A stretch of DNA of 7,674 nucleotides from Actinoplanes liguriensis (GCA_000715855.1 KL571292.1:5172-12845), one strand, 5' to 3'. Counted from the stretch's first letter, positions 1 through 6,735 are shown. The notes: generated from the letters alone by a model not told the origin. Numbers and translations are program-made.

Positions 1-58
1 CCTCAACGCCGGCCGCCCACCCGCAGCTGGCACTCACGGCTGTGCCCACTGTTGGCTC

Positions 59-793
59 TCAGGTGTCGCGCCGCCGGAACGTGACGAACGCGGCGACCAT
101 CAGCACCACCGTGGTTCCGGCCAGGACGGCGAAGCCGGGCCAGGGATCGAGCATGTCCCGGTCCGGGGTCGTCGCCAGGATCCGCAAGCCGGCGGCGGTC
201 GGCCACCAGCCGACGACGAACCGGGCCAGTGCCTCCGGCATCGCGCTGGCGAACACCGGGACCAGCAGCCCGCCGGCGATCACGCCGGTCACCGCGGCCG
301 CGGTGGAGCGGGTCAGCACCCCGGCCGCCATGCCGATCAGCGCGACCGCGGTCAGGTACAGCCCGGCGCCGGCGATCGCGCGCGCCGCCCCCGGGTCGGT
401 CAGCCCGGCGTGCGGGACGCCGCGGGCGGCGATGGCGGCCTGCCCGGCCAGGAACGCGAGCAGCGCCGCGACCAGCCCGGCGAGCAGCACCGCGACCGCG
501 ACCACCAGCGTCTTCGCGGCCAGCAGCCGGGACCGCCGGGGCATCGCGGCGAGGCTGGACCGGATCGTCTCCGTCGTGAACGCCAGCACCCCGAAGACCG
601 CGGCCGCGATCTGCGTGACGATCACCCCGCTGAGACTCGCCCGGACCGGGTCCCACGCCGCGACGCCGTCCCACTGCCGGGCCTGCGCCGTCGCGATCAT
701 CCAGCCGAACAGCACGTTCACCGCGAGCAGCGCGATCAGGCACCAGGCCGGCGACCGCAGCGACCGCAGCTTGATCCACTCCGACCGGATCAT
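59..793 (-). CDS. ABC-2 type transporter permease subunit
   Basis: This 244-residue integral membrane protein is the likely membrane partner of the ATPase encoded just upstream. The start MIRSEWIKLRSLRSPAW is the cytoplasmic amphipathic lead-in typical of actinobacterial ABC-2 permeases. About six hydrophobic segments can be read, at roughly residues 17-36, 55-74, 92-118, 140-161, 166-183 and 219-239. The cytoplasmic stretch after segment 2 (ETIRSSLAAMPRRSRLLAAK, 75-94) is the conserved ABC-2 coupling region. The ATG lies in an ATGA overlap with the ATPase stop, so translational coupling is likely and the start is well supported. Size and topology resemble the membrane subunits of bacitracin- or lantibiotic-type exporters (BcrB/LanEG-like), but the substrate cannot be read from sequence. 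Family call is firm; any specific substrate would be a guess. Confidence 0.9.
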   Translation of the reverse strand: MIRSEWIKLRSLRSPAWCLIALLAVNVLFGWMIATAQARQWDGVAAWDPVRASLSGVIVTQIAAAVFGVLAFTTETIRSSLAAMPRRSRLLAAKTLVVAVAVLLAGLVAALLAFLAGQAAIAARGVPHAGLTDPGAARAIAGAGLYLTAVALIGMAAGVLTRSTAAAVTGVIAGGLLVPVFASAMPEALARFVVGWWPTAAGLRILATTPDRDMLDPWPGFAVLAGTTVVLMVAAFVTFRRRDT

Positions 794-1692
794 CGCGCGC
801 CCCCGAACTCGACGGCCGAGGCGGTCGCGGACATGAACACGTCCTCCAGGGAGCCCCGCCGCGGGCTGAGCTCGCTGATCACCGCCCGCTCGGCCAGGGC
901 GATCCGGCCGACCGTGACCGCTTCCACTCCGCTGACCAGCAGCGCGCCGTCCGCCCGGTCCCGCACCGTTGCCCCGGCCGCCCGCAGCGCCGCCGCGAGG
1001 CCCGGGGCGTCGGCGCGGACCAGCAGCTCAGCCGGTGCGGCGCCGTCCAGGAACGCCGCGAGCGACGTGTCGGTGATCAGCCGCCCGCGCCCGATCACCA
1101 CGAGATGGTCGGCGGTCAGCTCCATCTCGCTCATCAGGTGACTGGAAAGGATCACGGTGCGCCCCTCGCCGGCCAGCTCCCGCATCAGGCCACGCGCCCA
1201 GGCGATACCGGTCGGGTCGAGCCCGTTGATCGGCTCGTCGAGCAGCAGGATCCCCGGGTCGCCGAGCAGCGCCGCGGCGATCCCGAGCCGTTGTTTCATG
1301 CCGAGCGAGAACGTTCCGGCCCGCCGCCCCGCGACCTCGGTGAGCCCGACCCGGTCGAGCACCTCCGCGACCCGCCGCCGCGGCAGCCGGTTGCTCGCCG
1401 CGAGCGCGCTCAGATGCGCCCGCGCCGACCGGTTCGGATGCACCGCCTGCGCGTCCAGCAGCGCGCCGATCTCCCGCATCGGCGATCGGCACCCCGCGAA
1501 GTCAAGACCATTTGCGCGTACGCCCCCGGCAGTGGCCCGCTGCAACCCGAGCGCGACAAGCATCGTGGTGGTCTTGCCCGCGCCGTTCGGCCCGAGGAAC
1601 CCGGTCACCCGCCCCGGCTCGAACGTGCACGTCAGACCGTCAACCGCCACGGTCTCCCCGTACCTCTTGGTCAGTCCCTGAATCTCCAGCAT
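790..1692 (-). CDS. ABC transporter ATP-binding protein (ABC-2/BcrA-like)
   Basis: This 300-residue nucleotide-binding subunit powers the adjacent ABC-2 permease. The ABC motifs appear in order: Walker A GPNGAGKT (34-41), a GALLDAQAVHP segment (76-86) where the Q-loop normally lies, signature FSLGMKQRL (128-136), Walker B ILLLDEP (148-154), D-loop NGLD (156-159) and H-loop His185. The last ~80 residues are the accessory C-terminal domain common in BcrA/DrrA-type exporters. The frame stays open far upstream to 2019, but MLEIQGLTKRYG is the canonical N-terminus, so ATG at 1692 is chosen. This makes the gene overlap the kinase reading frame by 53 nt. The 3' end shares ATGA with the permease. A dedicated ATPase plus permease behind a two-component system suggests regulated export, for example of an antimicrobial peptide or lipid-active compound. 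That role is inference. Confidence 0.93.
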   Translation of the reverse strand: MLEIQGLTKRYGETVAVDGLTCTFEPGRVTGFLGPNGAGKTTTMLVALGLQRATAGGVRANGLDFAGCRSPMREIGALLDAQAVHPNRSARAHLSALAASNRLPRRRVAEVLDRVGLTEVAGRRAGTFSLGMKQRLGIAAALLGDPGILLLDEPINGLDPTGIAWARGLMRELAGEGRTVILSSHLMSEMELTADHLVVIGRGRLITDTSLAAFLDGAAPAELLVRADAPGLAAALRAAGATVRDRADGALLVSGVEAVTVGRIALAERAVISELSPRRGSLEDVFMSATASAVEFGGAR

Positions 1693-3124
1693 GAGCCGAC
1701 CGTGCCCGGTCCTCCTGACCGTTCCCGCAGAGTCCCTGAGCGTCCTCTGTGTGCACCGGCAGCGACACCCGGAACACCGCTCCCCCGCCGGCCGTGTCCC
1801 GCACCTCGACCTGCCCGCCGTGCGCGACGACCAGCGACCGCACGATCGACAGCCCCAGCCCGGACCCGCCGCCGCCGCTCCGGTCCCGCGAGGTCTCCCC
1901 CCGATGGAACCGCTCGAAGATCCGCTCCCGCTCCCCGGCCGGGACACCCGGCCCGCCGTCCGCGATCTCCAGGACCGCCCGGTCGCCGGCCCGCCCCACC
2001 CCGATCCGGACCGGCGCATCGGGCGGCGTGTGGGCGTGGACGTTGCCGACCAGGTTCACCACGACCTGCCGCAGCCGCGCCTCGTCGCCGAGCTGTCTCT
2101 GTGTATAAGAGACAGGCGTCACCGGACGGCCGGGACCGAGCGCCGCCAGCTGATCCCGCGCGTCGGCGGCGAGGGTCCGCAGGTCCATCGGCGCGGGCTC
2201 CAGCACCGGCCCGGCCGCGGGCTCGTCCAGCCGGGCCAGCAGCAACAGGTCCTCGACGAGCCCGGTCAGCCGCCGCGCCTCGGTGTCGATCCGCCGCATG
2301 GTCCGGTCGATCTCGCCCGGCGAGGACGTCTCCCGCATCAGGTGCAGCTCGGCCGACCCGGCGATCCCGAACAGCGGAGTCCGCAGCTCGTGGCCCACGT
2401 CCGCGACGAATTGCCGCATCCGTGCCTCGGACGACGCCCGCGCTGCGAACGCCCGCTCGATCTGCGCCAGCATGTCGTTGAGCACCCCGGCCAGCCGGGC
2501 GACCTCCGACCCGGGCGGCCCCTCCACCGTGACGCGCTGTCGCAGGTCCCCGGCGGCGATCGCGCCCGCGGTCCGCTCGATGTTCCGCAGCGGCCGCAGC
2601 GCCGCCGGCACCCCGAACCACCCGGCCACCCCGAGCGCCGTGACCAGCAGCGACTCGGTGATCAGGCAGAACACCAGCAGCCGGGTGAGGATGTCGTCGA
2701 CCGCGGCCAGCGACGCCCCGACCACCACCGACCCGCCGCCGGGGCGCGGCGCCACGGACATCCGCCACCCGTCCACCTCGAACACCGCGGCGCCGCCGCC
2801 GCGCACCGCGGGTGGTGTGCCGGGACCGGCCGCCGCCGAGCTCACGACCTGCCCGGACGCGTCGAGATAGACCACCGAGAGGTCGTTGATCAGGTCGAAC
2901 CCGCCGAGCAGCTGCGGCGACCGCGCCGGGTCGGCCCGGTCCAGCAGAGCCGGGCTCAACCGCGCCATGAGCTGCCCGAACGCGGTGACCTGCCGATCCA
3001 CCCGGTCCACCAGGTGGTGGCGCAGCTCGCGCAGCACGAGCGCGTCGCTGACCAGGATGCCGATCATCAGCAGCCCGAGCGCCACGACCAGCAGCCGCAC
3101 CCGGAGCGAGCCCCGGAACGTCAC
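1640..3124 (-). CDS. Sensor histidine kinase (HAMP-HisKA-HATPase), interrupted by adapter-derived sequence
   Basis: This membrane sensor kinase is expected to phosphorylate the response regulator encoded immediately upstream. It reads as 494 residues from a GTG that forms a GTGA overlap with the regulator stop. Visible parts are TM1 (~8-30), an extracytoplasmic sensor region (~32-145), TM2 (~148-176) and HAMP (~176-228). The H-box follows as GHELRTPLFGIAG with phospho-acceptor His245. The HATPase carries N-box Asn357/Asn361, G1 DGGPGVP (389-395), F-box IFERFHRGE (402-410) and a glycine-rich G2 around 417-425. Residues 337-344 (PVSYTQRQ), just before the N-box, are encoded by a Tn5/Nextera adapter remnant and are not native; some native residues here are probably missing. 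After the last catalytic-domain strand (VFRVSLPV, 450-457) a 37-residue tail without family features overlaps the ATPase start by 53 nt. The overall kinase call is firm, but the exact protein sequence is unreliable. Confidence 0.88.
   Translation of the reverse strand: MTFRGSLRVRLLVVALGLLMIGILVSDALVLRELRHHLVDRVDRQVTAFGQLMARLSPALLDRADPARSPQLLGGFDLINDLSVVYLDASGQVVSSAAAGPGTPPAVRGGGAAVFEVDGWRMSVAPRPGGGSVVVGASLAAVDDILTRLLVFCLITESLLVTALGVAGWFGVPAALRPLRNIERTAGAIAAGDLRQRVTVEGPPGSEVARLAGVLNDMLAQIERAFAARASSEARMRQFVADVGHELRTPLFGIAGSAELHLMRETSSPGEIDRTMRRIDTEARRLTGLVEDLLLLARLDEPAAGPVLEPAPMDLRTLAADARDQLAALGPGRPVTPVSYTQRQLGDEARLRQVVVNLVGNVHAHTPPDAPVRIGVGRAGDRAVLEIADGGPGVPAGERERIFERFHRGETSRDRSGGGGSGLGLSIVRSLVVAHGGQVEVRDTAGGGAVFRVSLPVHTEDAQGLCGNGQEDRARSAHAGDSGTDQEVRGDRGG
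1711..1716 (-). promoter_or_regulatory. Shine-Dalgarno-like AGGAGG far upstream of the ATPase start
   Basis: On the minus strand a perfect AGGAGG lies inside the kinase 3' coding region, with 18 nt between it and the ATG at 1692. That is longer than the usual 5-10 nt. The ATPase frame contains no ATG, GTG or TTG codon between the AGGAGG and 1692. Either this site works at long spacing or the ATPase depends on coupling to kinase translation, which runs past the ATPase start. Confidence 0.45.
2093..2115. other. Collapsed Tn5/Nextera mosaic-end junction adapter (artefact)
   Basis: Bases 2100-2115 (TGTGTATAAGAGACAG) match the last 16 of the 19 bases of the Tn5 mosaic end AGATGTGTATAAGAGACAG. Bases 2093-2099 (CTGTCTC) are the first seven bases of the same element in reverse orientation. 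The block is a perfect 8-bp inverted repeat (CTGTCTCT/AGAGACAG) around a 7-base centre. It corresponds to the 38-base Nextera mate-pair junction with about 15 central bases missing. It is AT-rich compared with its very GC-rich surroundings and sits in a conserved kinase domain. A library or assembly artefact is by far the best explanation; it should not be annotated as a terminator, transposon scar or operator. Confidence 0.93.
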
Positions 3125-3795
3125 GGCCGCGGCCCGCGCAGCACGTACCCGGCGCCGCGCCGGGTCTGGATCAGCTTCGGCTCGGCGGTGTCGACCTTGC
3201 GCCGCAGATACGACATGTACGTGTCGACGATGCTGGTGTCCCCCGCGAAGTCGTACCGCCAGACCCCGGCCAGGATCTCCGCCTTGGACACCACCTGGCC
3301 GGCGTTCGCCATCAGGAACCTGAGCAGCCGGAACTCGGTCGGCGACAACCGCACCGGCCGCCCGCCGCGGCTCACGTCCTGGCTGTCCGGGTCGAGCGTG
3401 AGATCGCCGACGACCAGGGCGCCGTCACCGGCCCGGCGCAGCACCGCCTTGATCCGCGCGATCAGCTCGCGCAGGTGGAACGGCTTGGTCACGTAGTCGT
3501 CGCCGCCCGCGGTCAGGCCGGCGATCTTGTCGTCCGGAGCGTCCTTCGCGCTGAGGAAGAGGATCGGGACCCGCCGCGCCGAGCCGCCCGCCCGCAGCCG
3601 CCGGGCCACCTCGAACCCGTCCATCCCCGGCAGCATCACGTCGAGCAGGAGGAGATCGGGCGGCTCCCGCTCGACGAGAGCGACCGCGGCGGCCCCGGTC
3701 GCCACGGAGGTGACGTCGAAGCCGGCGAACCGCAGGGCCTCGGAGAGCAACTCGCGCACGGTCGCCTCGTCGTCCACGACCACCAACCGCTGCAT
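3121..3795 (-). CDS. OmpR-family response regulator
   Basis: This 224-residue two-component transcription factor has an N-terminal receiver domain (1-~120) and a C-terminal winged-helix DNA-binding domain (~127-222). The acidic pocket (Asp8, Asp9), phospho-acceptor Asp52 (in LLLLDVMLPGMDG), switch Ser82, aromatic Tyr101 and Lys104 are all present, so it should be phosphorylatable. The effector domain shows LSPTEFRLLRFLM and the recognition-helix region SIVDTYMSYLRRKVD, followed by the RRGAGYVLR wing. It resembles the TrcR/PhoP-like branch, though orthology cannot be claimed. ATG at 3795 gives the canonical MQRLVVVDDE start; the longer open frame upstream is ramB antiframe sequence. It is the first gene of the four-gene operon and overlaps the kinase by GTGA. 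The likely targets are its own operon and hence the ABC exporter. Confidence 0.94.
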   Translation of the reverse strand: MQRLVVVDDEATVRELLSEALRFAGFDVTSVATGAAAVALVEREPPDLLLLDVMLPGMDGFEVARRLRAGGSARRVPILFLSAKDAPDDKIAGLTAGGDDYVTKPFHLRELIARIKAVLRRAGDGALVVGDLTLDPDSQDVSRGGRPVRLSPTEFRLLRFLMANAGQVVSKAEILAGVWRYDFAGDTSIVDTYMSYLRRKVDTAEPKLIQTRRGAGYVLRGPRP

Positions 3796-3802
3796 GAGGC
3801 GA

Positions 3803-3808
3803 ACCCTA
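3803..3808 (-). promoter_or_regulatory. Candidate leaderless -10 box for the response-regulator operon
   Basis: On the minus strand TAGGGT (fits the actinobacterial TANNNT -10 consensus) ends 7 nt before the ATG at 3795. That places a transcription start at or next to the start codon, the geometry of leaderless actinobacterial mRNAs. No good Shine-Dalgarno sequence is evident close to the ATG, and no recognisable -35 hexamer lies at 16-18 nt, which would suit an activator-dependent promoter. Prediction only. Confidence 0.45.
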
Positions 3809-3837
3809 CGACTCCCCACCGACAAAACCGGCCGAGG

Positions 3838-3856
3838 CTGAGAGAACTCTAAGAAC
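3838..3856. promoter_or_regulatory. Candidate operator: imperfect 9-nt direct repeat upstream of the response regulator
   Basis: The plus strand reads CTGAGAGAA followed directly by CTCTAAGAA, then C (6 of 9 positions identical, with GAGAAC/AAGAAC spaced 9 nt apart). OmpR-family regulators usually bind tandem half-sites with a 10-11 nt period, so this is a reasonable autoregulation site. It lies about 30 nt upstream of the candidate -10 box and overlaps the ramB stop codon. An AGAG-AA-CTCT palindrome lies within it. Assignment to this regulator is inference. Confidence 0.4.
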
Positions 3857-5294
3857 GGCGCTCCAGGAAGTCGTACACGTCGCGGTTGTCGACGCCGGGG
3901 AAGGTGCCCGGCGGCAGGGCCGCGAGCAGGTGGGAGTGGACCCGCGCCGACGGCCAGGCGTTCCCGGCCCAGCTCTCCACCAGTTGCGCGGGCGGCCGGC
4001 GGCAGCAGTCCGGGTCGGGGCAGGTGGAGACGGTACGCCCGGTGACGTCGCCGCCGCGGAACCAGCGGGCGTGCTCGTACGGCGTGCCCACCGTCACCGA
4101 GAACTCCCCGGACCGTGTCGACTCGACGTGCACCGTGCACCAGTACGTTCCGGCGCTGGTGTCGGTGAACTGGTAGAACGACGAGTACGGATCCTCGGCC
4201 TCGAACACCGTCCGCGACGCCCACTTGCGACAGACCGGCTGCCCCTCGATCGCCCCGGTCACGTCGGACGGGAAGCGGACGTTGTCGTTCTCGTACGCCT
4301 TGTAGACGATCCCGCTCTCGTGCACCCGCGCGAAGTGCACCGGAATCCCGAAGTGCTGCGTCGCCAGGTTGGTGAAGCGGTGGGCCGCCGTCTCGTAGGA
4401 CACGCCGAACGCGTCCCGGAAGTCGTCGATCGCCAGCGCCCGGTCGGCCTTGGCCGCGGTCAGGAAGTCGACGGCGAACCTCTCCGGCATGAGCAGTGCC
4501 GCCGCGAAGTAGTTCACCTCGACCCGCTGCCGCAGGAAGTCCCCGTAGTCGGCGGGGTCGTTGTGCCCGAGCACGAAATGGCCGAGGGTCTGCAGGACGA
4601 CGCCGCGCGGGTCGTGTCCTTTCCCGCTGGCGACCTGCGGCAGATAAATTCGGCGGTTCTTCAGATCGGTGACGGAGCGCGTCGAGGTCGGCAGATCGTT
4701 CACGTAGTGCAGGGTGAACCCGACCTGGGCGGCGATGTCCAGGATGCCGCGTTGTGACAGCGGGCCGGTCGGATGCCGTACGGACAGCAGGATCTTGTTG
4801 GCCGCGGACTCGATCTCGGCGAAATAGTTGTTGCGTTTCCGCATGTCAGCCCGGAGTTGAGCATTGGCGCGCCGGGCCACCTCGGGTGTCGCGCTCTGTT
4901 CGGTCAGCACCCGGTTCAGCTCGCGGTGCAGGCCGATCAGCGATTCCAGCGCGTCCGCGGGGAGACGCCGGCCGCCCTTGACCACGGGCAGGCCGAGCGC
5001 GGAATAAGCGGCATTCTTCTGCAGGTGGGTCAGCTCGATCTCCTGCGCGGCCCGCCGCGACGGCGCCTCGGCCCGGAGCAGGTCCTGCATCGTCACGCCG
5101 AGGGCTGCCGCGATCGCCTGCAGCACCGAGAGCTTGGGTTCCCGCTTCCCGTTCTCGATCAGCGAGAGCTGGGACGGCGCCCGGCCGACCGCCTCGCTGA
5201 GCTGATCGAGCGTCAGGCCACGGGTGCGGCGCAAATGCCGCAGACGCTGCCCAAGGGTCACGAGATCGACGGAGTCGGAAGGTGAAGCGGTCAC
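3849..5294 (-). CDS. ramB: RamB/ScfR-type transcriptional regulator of acetate/glyoxylate metabolism
   Basis: This 481-residue DNA-binding regulator has an XRE-type helix-turn-helix at ~13-72 ([21 protein letters not shown]). A helical linker follows, then an IrrE/ImmA-like peptidase-fold domain around 155-330, then the short-chain fatty acyl regulator C-terminal domain. The peptidase-like motif is degenerate: TLGHFVLGH (237-245) has Phe where the catalytic HExxH glutamate belongs, consistent with a sensor rather than a protease. Cysteines cluster at 355, 386, 425, 430 and 431 (CPDPDCC). RamB of Corynebacterium and Mycobacterium controls isocitrate lyase and is similar in length (about 470 residues), and here the gene is divergent from aceA. 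The frame stays open antisense through aceA, but homology begins only near here. GTG at 5294 is chosen because a TANNNT box sits 7 nt upstream; GTG at 5303 (484 residues) is the alternative. The paralogue PrpR is a less likely identity given the context. Confidence 0.88.
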   Translation of the reverse strand: MTASPSDSVDLVTLGQRLRHLRRTRGLTLDQLSEAVGRAPSQLSLIENGKREPKLSVLQAIAAALGVTMQDLLRAEAPSRRAAQEIELTHLQKNAAYSALGLPVVKGGRRLPADALESLIGLHRELNRVLTEQSATPEVARRANAQLRADMRKRNNYFAEIESAANKILLSVRHPTGPLSQRGILDIAAQVGFTLHYVNDLPTSTRSVTDLKNRRIYLPQVASGKGHDPRGVVLQTLGHFVLGHNDPADYGDFLRQRVEVNYFAAALLMPERFAVDFLTAAKADRALAIDDFRDAFGVSYETAAHRFTNLATQHFGIPVHFARVHESGIVYKAYENDNVRFPSDVTGAIEGQPVCRKWASRTVFEAEDPYSSFYQFTDTSAGTYWCTVHVESTRSGEFSVTVGTPYEHARWFRGGDVTGRTVSTCPDPDCCRRPPAQLVESWAGNAWPSARVHSHLLAALPPGTFPGVDNRDVYDFLERRS

Positions 5295-5301
5295 GGGTTT
5301 C

Positions 5302-5307
5302 ACGCTA
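5302..5307 (-). promoter_or_regulatory. Candidate leaderless -10 box for ramB
   Basis: The minus strand reads TAGCGT, then 7 nt (GAAACCC), then the GTG at 5294. This is the same geometry as the box before the response-regulator gene. No Shine-Dalgarno sequence precedes either possible GTG, which supports a leaderless mRNA. The box overlaps the alternative GTG at 5301-5303, so only one of the two interpretations can hold. Confidence 0.42.
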
Positions 5308-5406
5308 ACAGAATTTTCGCGTTTCTTCTTGTCACAAAAGTCTTCAGAGGGGCTGGTGGGATCCCTGAGAGTGAAGTTCTTCCAAACGGAAGACGCGACA
5401 GGCACG
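5308..5406. promoter_or_regulatory. ramB-aceA divergent control region
   Basis: This AT-richer stretch lies between the divergent ramB and aceA genes and must carry the aceA promoter. A TTGTCA (5329-5334) resembles a -35 element for aceA, but no TANNNT box follows at normal spacing, so the core promoter is not identified. The minus strand at 5330-5343 (AGACTTTTGTGACA) and at 5372-5386 (TTTGGAAGAACTTCA) are AAAGTTTGCAAA-like in part; that is the published style of RamB box in corynebacteria. Both matches are loose. Binding by RamB in this region is expected from context rather than proven by motif. Confidence 0.5.
5378..5393. repeat. Inverted repeat in the aceA leader
   Basis: TCTTCC-AAAC-GGAAGA is a perfect 6-bp inverted repeat with a 4-nt spacer, 27 nt upstream of the aceA start codon. 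It could be a dyad operator or a small hairpin in the aceA mRNA leader. There is no T-run after it, so it is not a normal intrinsic terminator. Confidence 0.5.
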
Positions 5407-5412
5407 AAAGGG
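5407..5412 (+). promoter_or_regulatory. Ribosome binding site of aceA
   Basis: AAAGGG lies 8 nt before the ATG at 5421. It supports that start over any later in-frame start, and the encoded N-terminus is normal for actinobacterial isocitrate lyase. Confidence 0.7.
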
Positions 5413-5420
5413 TTTTTCCG

Positions 5421-6704
5421 ATGACTGAGCTTGCCACCAGGGGCGGTACCGCTGCGGACCTCACTCAGGCGTGGGCCGGCGACCCTCGTTGGGCCGGGGT
5501 CAAGCGCGACTACACCGCGCAGGACGTCGTGCGGCTGCGGGGCACCCTGCAGGAGCGCCACACCCTCGCCGAGCGCGGCGCGGAGCGGCTGTGGGAGCTG
5601 CTGCACACCGAGGACTACATCAACGCGCTCGGCGCGCTGACCGGCGGCCAGGCGACCCAGATGGTGCGCGCCGGCCTGAAGGCGATCTACCTGTCCGGCT
5701 GGCAGGTCGCGGCGGACGCGAACCTCTCCGGGCACACCTACCCGGACCAGTCGCTCTACCCGGCGAACTCGGTTCCCGCGGTGGTCCGGCGGATCAACAA
5801 CGCCCTGCTGCGCGCCGACCAGATCGACACCTCGAACGGTAAGTACGAGCGCGACTGGTTCGCCCCGATCGTCGCCGACGCGGAGGCCGGCTTCGGTGGC
5901 CCGCTCAACGCGTTCGAGCTGATGAAGGCCATGATCGCGGCCGGCGCGGCGGGCGTGCACTGGGAGGACCAGCTGGCCTCCGAGAAGAAGTGCGGCCACC
6001 TGGGCGGCAAGGTTCTCATCCCGACCCAGCAGCACATCCGCACGCTGAACGCGGCCCGCCTGGCGGCCGACGTCGCCGGCGTCCCGTCGCTGGTCATCGC
6101 CCGCACCGACGCCCTCGCGGCGGACCTGCTCACCTCCGACGTGGACGACCGGGACAAGCCGTTCGTCACCGGGGAGCGCACCGCCGAGGGCTTCTACCGG
6201 GTCACCCCGGGTGACGACGCGGCGATCGCCCGCGGGGTCGCCTACGCCGACTACGCCGACATGCTCTGGGTCGAGACCGGCAAGCCGGACCTGGACTTCG
6301 CCCGCAAGTTCGCCGAGGCCGTGCACGCGGTGCACCCCGGCAAGCTGCTCTCCTACAACTGCTCGCCGTCGTTCAACTGGAAGAAGAACCTGGACGACGC
6401 CGACATCGCCCGCTTCCAGAAGGAGCTCGGCGCGATGGGCTACAAGTTCCAGTTCGTCACCCTCGCGGGCTTCCACGCGCTGAACCACTCGATGTTCGAG
6501 CTGGCCAAGGGCTACGCCGAGACCGGCATGACGGCGTACGTGAAGCTGCAGGAGGCCGAGTTCGCGGCCGAGTCCGACGGCTACACCGCCACCAAGCACC
6601 AGGCCGAGGTCGGCACCGGTTACTTCGACGCCGTCTCCACCGCCCTCAACCCCGAGTCCTCCACCACGGCGCTGTCCGGCAGCACCGAGGCCGAGCAGTT
6701 CTGA
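5421..6704 (+). CDS. aceA: Isocitrate lyase
   Basis: This 427-residue cytoplasmic enzyme cleaves isocitrate to succinate and glyoxylate, the first step of the glyoxylate shunt needed for growth on acetate or fatty acids. Family motifs are complete: SGWQVAAD (92-99), metal-site region ADAEAGFGG with Asp153, WEDQ (181-184), catalytic loop KKCGH (189-193) with nucleophile Cys191, and NCSPSFNW (313-320). Length matches the ~430-residue actinobacterial type (Icl1/AceA) rather than the long AceA2 type. The gene is divergent from ramB and is followed 31 nt later by malate synthase on the same strand, so an aceA-aceB transcript is likely. Regulation by the divergent RamB is expected from its relatives. 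No key residue is missing, and nothing suggests pseudogenisation. Confidence 0.98.
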   Translation: MTELATRGGTAADLTQAWAGDPRWAGVKRDYTAQDVVRLRGTLQERHTLAERGAERLWELLHTEDYINALGALTGGQATQMVRAGLKAIYLSGWQVAADANLSGHTYPDQSLYPANSVPAVVRRINNALLRADQIDTSNGKYERDWFAPIVADAEAGFGGPLNAFELMKAMIAAGAAGVHWEDQLASEKKCGHLGGKVLIPTQQHIRTLNAARLAADVAGVPSLVIARTDALAADLLTSDVDDRDKPFVTGERTAEGFYRVTPGDDAAIARGVAYADYADMLWVETGKPDLDFARKFAEAVHAVHPGKLLSYNCSPSFNWKKNLDDADIARFQKELGAMGYKFQFVTLAGFHALNHSMFELAKGYAETGMTAYVKLQEAEFAAESDGYTATKHQAEVGTGYFDAVSTALNPESSTTALSGSTEAEQF

Positions 6705-6721
6705 TCCAGTAGATGATGGGC

Positions 6722-6727
6722 AGGGAG
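6722..6727 (+). promoter_or_regulatory. Ribosome binding site of aceB
   Basis: AGGGAG in the 31-nt gap after aceA lies 8 nt before the ATG at 6736. Two earlier ATGs (6713, 6716) are out of frame with malate synthase, so this site fixes the start. No terminator or promoter is evident in the gap. Confidence 0.75.
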
Positions 6728-6735
6728 ATCTGATC

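Noticed and set aside
29..46. GGCAC/GTGCC hairpin downstream of the permease gene as operon terminator.
   Set aside because: Only 5 bp with an 8-nt loop and no T-run in the direction of transcription; too weak, and the flank is cut by the window edge.
1693..2019. N-terminal extension of the ATPase to 2019 (409 residues).
   Set aside because: The extra residues are Arg/Gly/Ser-rich shadow of the kinase gene and cross the adapter-proximal region; MLEIQGLTKRYG is the normal N-terminus.
2093..2115. Perfect 8-bp inverted repeat that could be called a hairpin terminator, operator or Tn5 insertion scar.
   Set aside because: It matches the engineered mosaic-end adapter, lies inside a coding domain, and shows no transposon body or visible 9-bp target duplication around it.
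1691..3496. Long plus-strand open frame opposite the kinase and regulator genes.
   Set aside because: Low-complexity Pro/Arg/His-rich shadow with no domain, while the opposite strand carries clear kinase and regulator motifs.
5365..5371. CTGAGAG upstream of aceA, shared with the repeat upstream of the response regulator (3838-3844), as a common operator.
   Set aside because: Only seven bases match and there is no tandem partner; chance is a sufficient explanation.
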